A stretch of DNA of 30,517 bases, from positions 1 through 30,517 of IMG/VR virus record IMGVR_UViG_3300032282_004196. One strand, written 5' to 3'. This document shows, piece after piece, positions 19,420-24,367 of the stretch. The notes below the pieces were generated by a model. The model saw only the letters and a program-made list of their open reading frames with translations. It made no database searches and was not told the origin of the DNA. The position numbers were made by a program, and so were the translations under genes. This stretch comes from a virus. The stretch's first letter is position 1, and each line of letters opens with the position of its first letter.

Positions 19420-19469
19420 AAGGCCATGACATACAATTGCATTGCTTAAAAAATAGGCAATGCCTCTAA

Positions 19470-19576
19470 AATCGATTTAATGGGGTTTTGGCGGGTTTTG
19501 TTGCGTGTTGATCTACTTGCATTAGCTCATTGTTGATTGTGCAATATGAGCGGATCTGATCGTTAGGGTTTACCCT
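19470..19576 (+). repeat. 107-bp imperfect direct repeat, right copy
   Basis: Partner of 18397-18503, ungapped, 1073 bp apart, ending in repeat R9. Both are preceded by a short palindromic repeat (R4 or R8), so the duplicated unit is a control region rather than random DNA. Confidence 0.8.
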
Positions 19577-19577
19577 A
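19564..19577 (+). repeat. Short palindromic repeat R9
   Basis: TAGGG-TTTA-CCCTA at the end of the right 107-bp repeat. Confidence 0.7.
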
Positions 19578-19617
19578 GGTTGTTGCGTGTAAAAATAGGG
19601 CAAATTGTGCAGCAAAA

Positions 19618-19634
19618 CAATAGGTGTTTACCCT
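19618..19634 (+). repeat. Short palindromic repeat R10
   Basis: CAATAGGTGTTTACCCT, one mismatch to consensus. Confidence 0.65.
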
Positions 19635-19664
19635 TAGTTGCCGGAAAACAACACTATTGGATTG

Positions 19665-19682
19665 TCAATAGGGGTTTACCCT
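19665..19682 (+). repeat. Short palindromic repeat R11
   Basis: TCAATAGGGGTTTACCCT, perfect consensus; last copy toward the structural genes. On the minus strand it runs into TTGACA, as does R6. Confidence 0.8.
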
Positions 19683-19776
19683 AAGGCCATATTGTTGCAT
19701 TGCATCATTGTCGCATTGTTGGGAAATTGTGCCCACCCCCTCCCACTCTCTCACGCACGCATAAACAGACTGCTAA

Positions 19777-19992
19777 GTTAGTAAGCACTAACATTATCAG
19801 CGTGACAAATTGTTGCGTTGCAATATGTTGCGTTGCACCAAGTTAGTAGCCGCTAACCTGGCAGTTAGTAAGCGCTCACTAACTTAGCAGATTGTTGCGT
19901 TGCAATATGTTGCGGTGCAACAAGTTAGTAGTCGCTAACTTGTAAGTGAGCACTCACTTGCAGCCTGGTTAGTAAGCACTCACTCACTTGTC
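19777..19992. repeat. Interleaved inverted and direct repeats (GTTAG/CTAAC cluster)
   Basis: Palindromes: GTTAGT-AAGC-ACTAAC (19777-19792), GTTAG-TAGCCG-CTAAC (19842-19857), GTTAGT-N8-ACTAAC (19864-19883), CAAGTTAG-TAGTCG-CTAACTTG region (19921-19942), AAGTGAG-CA-CTCACTT (19944-19959). A 51-bp direct repeat (19809-19859 and 19891-19941, few mismatches) starting ATTGTTGCGTTGCAATATGT carries two of them. This dense arrangement suggests protein-bound iterons, such as an origin or partition-like site. The gap 19328-20511 has no normal-sized gene. Confidence 0.7.
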
Positions 19993-20137
19993 ATATTGCT
20001 GCGTTGTTTCCTTGCAACATGGCTGGGCGGTGTTGTTTTGACGCCACACCCCCAAACTTGACTCCCTAACCCCGAACCGGGGGAGGCTCCAACCAAAAGC
20101 AAGTTCTTTGCATTTCCGTTGTAATTTTTTATTTTTT

Positions 20138-20165
20138 TTGTAAATTATGAGAAGACTTGTATAGA
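20138..20165 (+). promoter_or_regulatory. Weak host-type promoter candidate toward the structural genes
   Basis: TTGTAA - 16 nt - TATAGA, directly after a T/A-rich stretch. Only a moderate match to sigma-70 consensus; listed because it reads into the plus-strand operon. Confidence 0.3.
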
Positions 20166-20476
20166 ACTAGGCTCAACGCAACACTAAGTTCTATACACTC
20201 CCTGTCTTCCCTGTCTCGGTTCTATACACTCCCTGTCTCCTAAATTGTCAATTAGAACAAAGACTTAGTGTTTTAAAAGACAGGGTATCCATAGTATCCA
20301 TAGTATTTTTTAATTTATTTAATTTATTAAATAAAATAAAAGAGATATCTTGGAGGTAATATGCGTTTTGACCCTGTCTTCTATGGATACCCTGTCTTTT
20401 AAAGTAGAATTTACTTTGGAATCAATGGGATAGCCGAGCCATAGAATGTATAGAACTACGATGAACGCAACAGTAG
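20159..20476. repeat. AT-rich repeat module (copy 2), inverted relative to 11.0-11.2 kb
   Basis: In order: GTATAGAACTA...AACGCAACA (20159-20185), GTTCTATACACTCCCTGTCT twice (from about 20189 and 20219), CCTGTCTTCCCTGTCTC (20201-20217), GACAGGGTATCCATAGTATC (about 20279-20298), a run of A/T (20303-20341), CCCTGTCTTCTATGGATACC (20372-20391), and again GTATAGAACTA...AACGCAACA (20448-20473). The order CCTGTCTTCCCTGTCTC, ATCCATAGTATCCATAG, AT stretch, CCTGTCTTCTATGG equals the reverse complement of the module next to the primase gene. Confidence 0.7.
20361..20402 (+). CDS. Possible 13-residue leader peptide
   Basis: GGAGGTAAT followed by ATG gives MRFDPVFYGYPVF and a TAA stop. The ribosome binding site is nearly perfect, but most of the codons lie in the repeated CCCTGTCTTCTATGGATACC sequence, so the reading frame may be incidental. 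A function as a leader peptide is only a possibility. Confidence 0.25.
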   Translation: MRFDPVFYGYPVF

Positions 20477-20507
20477 GGCGGTTGTTGTATAGAGTTTGCA
20501 TAAGTAG
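20476..20507 (+). promoter_or_regulatory. Phage promoter candidate (copy d): GGGCGG - 14 nt - TTGCATAAGTAG
   Basis: GGGCGG 20476-20481, 14 nt, TTGCATAAGTAG 20496-20507, then only GTGT before the ATG at 20512. No ribosome binding site fits in that space, so the transcript is predicted to be leaderless or nearly so. This is the first promoter of the structural operon. Confidence 0.75.
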
Positions 20508-20511
20508 GTGT

Positions 20512-20748
20512 ATGAAGAGACTTAATCCCAAAACAAAGCAACCATTCAAGCTCGGTGATATACACGAGGGTATGGTGTTTTACAACTACCGCACTGATGT
20601 GCTTGCCAACGGTTTTCGTGGCGAACGCTGGCTCAGTCTGGAGGCGTTCCAACGAGCCCTTGAGCGAGACAAGGCAGCGAAGTGTAAAAAACGACGGCAA
20701 GCTGGGAAGCTGCCACGGGTGTTCAAAATGACGCCAGCCCATGCCTAA
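20512..20748 (+). CDS. Conserved small basic phage protein (78 aa), first gene of structural operon
   Basis: Start at ATG 20512: MKRLNPKTKQPFKLGDIHEGMVFYNYRTDVLANGFRGERWLSLEAFQRALERDKAAKCKKRRQAG. The (M)KR.NP.TG.PFK.GD....G..F..Y.......G...E.WLS...F..A pattern is found in other phage proteins, often fused to or near HNH nucleases. Here only the small domain and a basic tail are present. Upstream in-frame codons exist but would overlap the promoter. It overlaps the next gene by 8 nt. Function unknown. Confidence 0.75.
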   Translation: MKRLNPKTKQPFKLGDIHEGMVFYNYRTDVLANGFRGERWLSLEAFQRALERDKAAKCKKRRQAGKLPRVFKMTPAHA

Positions 20749-21031
20749 TTTTTACGTTTACCAAATCAAGGGCATACTTGAAAAACCCAACAAGGAAATC
20801 GGCGGTATGAGGGTATTACTCTGTTCTAAAGACTTCTTTGATTCAGTTGATGTACCAGCAAATATCTTTGATAAAGAAACATTGAAGTATTTAAAGTTTC
20901 GTTTGGCTGTTAATGAGTTTATTGATATTAAGAAACTGCCCGTCCATATTGTTAATAAAATCCGTGCTCCCCTAAATCAGTGGTTAGATAATTGGGTGAT
21001 TAGAGAGAATATCTTTGGGCATAGCAAGTAA
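20741..21031 (+). CDS. Hypothetical protein (96 aa)
   Basis: MPNFYVYQIKGILEKPNKEIGGMRVLLCSKDFFDSVDVPANIFDKETLKYLKFRLAVNEFIDIKKLPVHIVNKIRAPLNQWLDNWVIRENIFGHSK. Alpha-beta composition; not recognised. It ends inside the intein-like gene, and a +1 shift at ATC-TTT-GGG near 21011-21019 would join it to that frame. Confidence 0.6.
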   Translation: MPNFYVYQIKGILEKPNKEIGGMRVLLCSKDFFDSVDVPANIFDKETLKYLKFRLAVNEFIDIKKLPVHIVNKIRAPLNQWLDNWVIRENIFGHSK

Positions 21032-21992
21032 TACTCCAGTCCCCGTATTGGGAGGATGGAAACTCGCTGGTCAATTAACTACGAAAGATTATGTATTTTC
21101 GTGGGATGGTTATCCCTTGCCGATTAAAACCATTCAGCATTATGTACCCCATCAGATGTTTGATATCCAGTTAAAAGACGGGGTTTATTTGGAAGTCGAT
21201 GGGCACGCAAAGTTTCCAGCATTTACAACCCGTAATCGCCAAAGAGAATCCCGCCATCAAGGTAAATATAAAAGGCATTACATTCAGCGTTACTATAGCC
21301 CAGATGATTTGCTTGAAAAGGGATTAACAGATAAGCGGGGCTGGAATGTATTCTCGATTGAAAATACCGACCCCATTCAGTTTCCCTTTGAGGATCATCC
21401 TGTGCCCCCGTTCATCGTGGGGTTGTGGGCAGCCAAACAACGAGGCAAGGTGAACTTTACCTTTGAGACCGATTGGGTTGAGCCAGTGCAAAAGAAGATC
21501 CGCGCTTTGGGGTGGCACACAGATCGCAAAGGAAACACCCTCACATTCACGCAATCCATTGGTGTTTCATTTCTCACCCGCTATTCACGCATCCCAACAA
21601 CCATCCCAATTGAATACACCTTTGGATCGGTAGAACAGCGCATTGAGTTCCTTAAGGGGATTGTTGCGATGAAACCAGGATCTTATAACGCACGCTTAGA
21701 TCGGTTTCTTATCTATGCTAGGGACTTACGGTTCCTCATCACACTGCAGTCGATCTGTGAATCGCTGGGGATGAAGAGCTATGTGTTTGATAATAAGTCA
21801 TCACTCACGCACCAACTTACGTTTAAGACCGACATCCAGTTACATCCCAAGCAGCAAACACAAAAAGGGATTAAAGGTCATAAACGCCGCATGATAACTA
21901 AAGTGGAGAAAATAGATCCCGCGCCCACAGTGCACATCGAAACAGATGCGCCGTTCGTGGTCGGTCAGGGGTTTCTACCAATATGGCATTAA
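21015..21992 (+). CDS. Orphan intein-like (Hint) protein with degenerate LAGLIDADG endonuclease, before terL
   Basis: 325 residues from a TTG start. Residues 3-33 (IASNTPVPVLGGWKLAGQLTTKDYVFSWDG) look like intein block A; LEVDGHAKFPAF (59-70) like block B with its His; FIVGLWAAKQRG (133-144) and EQRIEFLKGIVAMK (207-220) like the two LAGLIDADG helices, but the catalytic acidic residues are replaced by A/K; YARDLRFLITLQSICESLGMKSYVF (234-258) is the typical block after the second; PTVHIETDAPFVVGQGFLPIWH (304-325) like blocks F and G, ending in His instead of His-Asn. The usual first Cys is absent. So it resembles a complete intein with splicing and cutting residues lost, encoded as a free-standing gene that overlaps the large terminase by 10 nt. 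It may be a domesticated relic or a packaging accessory. The domain reading is by pattern only. Confidence 0.6.
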   Translation: MGIASNTPVPVLGGWKLAGQLTTKDYVFSWDGYPLPIKTIQHYVPHQMFDIQLKDGVYLEVDGHAKFPAFTTRNRQRESRHQGKYKRHYIQRYYSPDDLLEKGLTDKRGWNVFSIENTDPIQFPFEDHPVPPFIVGLWAAKQRGKVNFTFETDWVEPVQKKIRALGWHTDRKGNTLTFTQSIGVSFLTRYSRIPTTIPIEYTFGSVEQRIEFLKGIVAMKPGSYNARLDRFLIYARDLRFLITLQSICESLGMKSYVFDNKSSLTHQLTFKTDIQLHPKQQTQKGIKGHKRRMITKVEKIDPAPTVHIETDAPFVVGQGFLPIWH

Positions 21993-23425
21993 GTAAAACC
22001 CAAGAAAAGTTGCTTGCCAACTTTGCACTAAAAAACAAACACTGGCCAAAGCCAGAACTAGACCTAGCTTTATGGAGAGTACGGTGGGAACTTCAAGCAC
22101 TACCACACCAGCGAGAACCCGAGGACGGCGAGTATGATGTCATGCTTATGCTTGCTGGTCGTGGCGCAGGTAAAACTTACACTGCTTCCAATTGGGTTGG
22201 ACAGCGTGCAGCTCTTTACAACGGAACGAGATGGTTGGTTACAGCCCCAACTTCCAACGACATACGGGCAACTTGCTTTGAAGGCGATTCTGGTCTTTTA
22301 AACATCATCCCCAATTCGCTCATTGAAACCTATAACAAATCGCTCTTTGAGATTACGCTCAAGAACGGTTCCATCATCCAAGGCATCCCAGCGTCTGAGC
22401 CAGAGCGTTATCGTGGTAAGCAGTTCCATGGTGGCTGGTATGACGAGTTAGCCGCGTTTGACTACCTAGATGATGCATGGGATCAAGCGCAGTTCACCAT
22501 GCGTCTGCGTGACCCCCGTATCCCACGAGTTCAGCAGATTGTTACTACAACACCAAAGCCCCGAGAACTGATCGTTGATCTGAACGAAGGTAAAGTCGGT
22601 GGTGATGTGTATGTGGTGAACGCCAGTTCGTATGAGAACCGAGCCAACCTCTCCTCATCGTTCTTCAAAGCATTAGAAACTTACGAGGGCACCGATCTTG
22701 GTAAGCAAGAGATTTACGGCGCCATCCTTGATCCAGAAGATGCGGGTATCGTTAAGCGTAAGTGGTTTAAAACATGGCCAGCGAAAAAGCCCTCCCCCAT
22801 TCTTGAGTATGTGATTGCTAGTTACGACCCTGCTACCTCAGAGAAAACCGCCAACGACCCGACAGCGTGCGGTGTGTTTGGTATTTTTGAAAGCATGGAT
22901 TCTGGTACGGGAATCATCTTGCTTGATGCTTGGGATCAACATTTAGGTTACCCAGAGCTACGCCGTAAAGTAATTAACGATTTTAAAGAAGTGGTGTACG
23001 GTTCAGACAACGATTTTGCTAAGGGGCGTAAAGCTGACCTTATTTTGATGGAAGATAAGTCCGCTGGTATTTCGTTGATTCAAGAACTTCAAGGATCTGG
23101 TGTTCCTGTGCGAGGTTACAATCCTGGGCGCGCTGACAAAGTGCAACGGATGAACATTGTGGCTCCGCTCATTGCCAAAGGTAAAGTCTACATCCCCGAA
23201 GATCCCGACAAACCCGGCGAAGTAGCGCCATGGGCAAAACGGTTCATACGGCAAGTGTGTTCGTTTCCAGAGTCTGGTGGGCATGATGACTATGTCGATG
23301 TGCTTTCACAAGCATTGCGCGTCCTTCGTGATTCTGGATGGATCCAGCTTGATTTCCTTCCTTCTCGTGACATAGACTACGCAGATGACCGCAGTAAGCA
23401 GCGTTACAATCCCTACGCTGTTTAG
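21983..23425 (+). CDS. terL: Terminase large subunit
   Basis: 480 residues. ATPase: LAGRGAGKT (58-65, Walker A), GGWYDELAAFD (150-160, Walker B), TTTPKP (188-193, coupling motif). Nuclease: IASYDPATSEKTANDPTACG (D282), LILMEDKSAGISLIQEL (E357) and GGHDDYVDVLSQAL (D435, D436), the RNase H-like three-acid site of the Terminase_6 type. It drives packaging of DNA into the prohead and cuts concatemers. It continues the operon starting at 20.5 kb, and its TAG stop overlaps the GGGCGG of promoter copy e. The start ATG lies 10 nt inside the intein-like gene. Confidence 0.95.
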   Translation: MALSKTQEKLLANFALKNKHWPKPELDLALWRVRWELQALPHQREPEDGEYDVMLMLAGRGAGKTYTASNWVGQRAALYNGTRWLVTAPTSNDIRATCFEGDSGLLNIIPNSLIETYNKSLFEITLKNGSIIQGIPASEPERYRGKQFHGGWYDELAAFDYLDDAWDQAQFTMRLRDPRIPRVQQIVTTTPKPRELIVDLNEGKVGGDVYVVNASSYENRANLSSSFFKALETYEGTDLGKQEIYGAILDPEDAGIVKRKWFKTWPAKKPSPILEYVIASYDPATSEKTANDPTACGVFGIFESMDSGTGIILLDAWDQHLGYPELRRKVINDFKEVVYGSDNDFAKGRKADLILMEDKSAGISLIQELQGSGVPVRGYNPGRADKVQRMNIVAPLIAKGKVYIPEDPDKPGEVAPWAKRFIRQVCSFPESGGHDDYVDVLSQALRVLRDSGWIQLDFLPSRDIDYADDRSKQRYNPYAV

Positions 23426-23456
23426 GGCGGACACCCCGCTATTTTTGCATAAGTAG
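23425..23456 (+). promoter_or_regulatory. Phage promoter candidate (copy e): GGGCGG - 14 nt - TTGCATAAGTAG
   Basis: GGGCGG 23425-23430, 14 nt, TTGCATAAGTAG 23445-23456; the ATG follows after 8 nt. GCGG...CCGC with TTTTT (about 23426-23446) also forms a small terminator-like hairpin between the two boxes. Confidence 0.75.
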
Positions 23457-23464
23457 TTATAGAT

Positions 23465-24364
23465 ATGACGATATCCCTAATTAAAACTCCTCATCAGATG
23501 ATTCTTGAGCAGGCTGGCATTCCTCATATGCAAGCTGGTGGCAAAACTCCACCGTCTACAGCAACCATGAATGCTGCACTAGCTTTAGGTGCTACATCGG
23601 GATTAGGTGGTGGCAAAATGGCACCAAAGGATTTACCCGAAGGTGTGATGATGCCGATGTATCATGGAAAGCCAGAATTTTATTATTTCCAAGATCCAGC
23701 ACCCGTAAAGTATTATCGCCGAGGAACCATTCCAAAGCACACCACAAAAGAAGGCTTGGAAACACTACCAAGCGAAATAAACGCCAATGAATTAAAAAAT
23801 TGGATTAGCGTGATGCGTGCAGGTGAAAAACATGGTGTGCCTCAGTTCTCTCCAGAGCAGTTAGCTGCTATGGTGTTTAAAGAAGGCAGAACAGATCTTG
23901 GGTTTAATCAGTTTAATTATCGTGACCCTAAGTCACTAGAGATTTATCGTAAGCTGGTAGACGAAGGCTACGATCCAGCAGCAGCTGGCTTTGGACCAGC
24001 GATCTATGATGCTCACGCAAAAGCAAAACAATTTGGTGGTGACCCATCAAAGTATTGGTTTGGCACCGGCATTAGCGAAGACAAACAAACTAGCCCTCAG
24101 TATGTGCAAGCAATGAAAGCTAACATGCAATATGTTAGCCATCCAAAAAATACTGAATTACTAAACACAATTCGGGATGCATACAACAATCCCGTTCCCC
24201 CTCCCCCAATCCCTGTGATTGATAAAGATGCACCGCAAGAACCAGCACAAATGCCAAATGTTGATATAATGGGCAACCCCTCTGGTTTTAAAAAAGGCGG
24301 TAAAGTAAAACCATTTAAAGATATTAGCAAAGTGCTAATTCAAAAACATATTTCTGGAAAATAA
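23465..24364 (+). CDS. Putative virion lytic (transglycosylase-like) protein (299 aa)
   Basis: Residues 1-26 (MTISLIKTPHQMILEQAGIPHMQAGG) are a conserved phage N-terminus; residues 51-105 give linker; residues about 115-205 (ISVMRAGEKHGVPQFSPEQLAAMVFKEGRTDLGFNQFNYRDPKSLEIYRKLVDEGYDPAAAGFGPAIYDAHAKAKQFGG...YWFGTGIS) resemble lysozyme-fold transglycosylase-like domains of phage particles, with E138 in KEGR placed like the catalytic acid. After a Pro-rich linker (PVPPPPIPV) the end is FKKGGKVKPFKD. It could open peptidoglycan during DNA entry. Position between terminase and portal fits a virion protein. The fold is inferred. Confidence 0.55.
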   Translation: MTISLIKTPHQMILEQAGIPHMQAGGKTPPSTATMNAALALGATSGLGGGKMAPKDLPEGVMMPMYHGKPEFYYFQDPAPVKYYRRGTIPKHTTKEGLETLPSEINANELKNWISVMRAGEKHGVPQFSPEQLAAMVFKEGRTDLGFNQFNYRDPKSLEIYRKLVDEGYDPAAAGFGPAIYDAHAKAKQFGGDPSKYWFGTGISEDKQTSPQYVQAMKANMQYVSHPKNTELLNTIRDAYNNPVPPPPIPVIDKDAPQEPAQMPNVDIMGNPSGFKKGGKVKPFKDISKVLIQKHISGK

Positions 24365-24367
24365 TTA

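Noticed and set aside
18397-19576. Insertion sequence flanked by direct repeats
   Set aside because: The enclosed gene is not a transposase, no terminal inverted repeats, and the repeats themselves are regulatory-like.
17820-19682. CRISPR array
   Set aside because: Repeat units are only 14-18 bp, irregularly spaced (50-800 bp) and found in both orientations; no cas genes except the unrelated Cas4-like phage nuclease.
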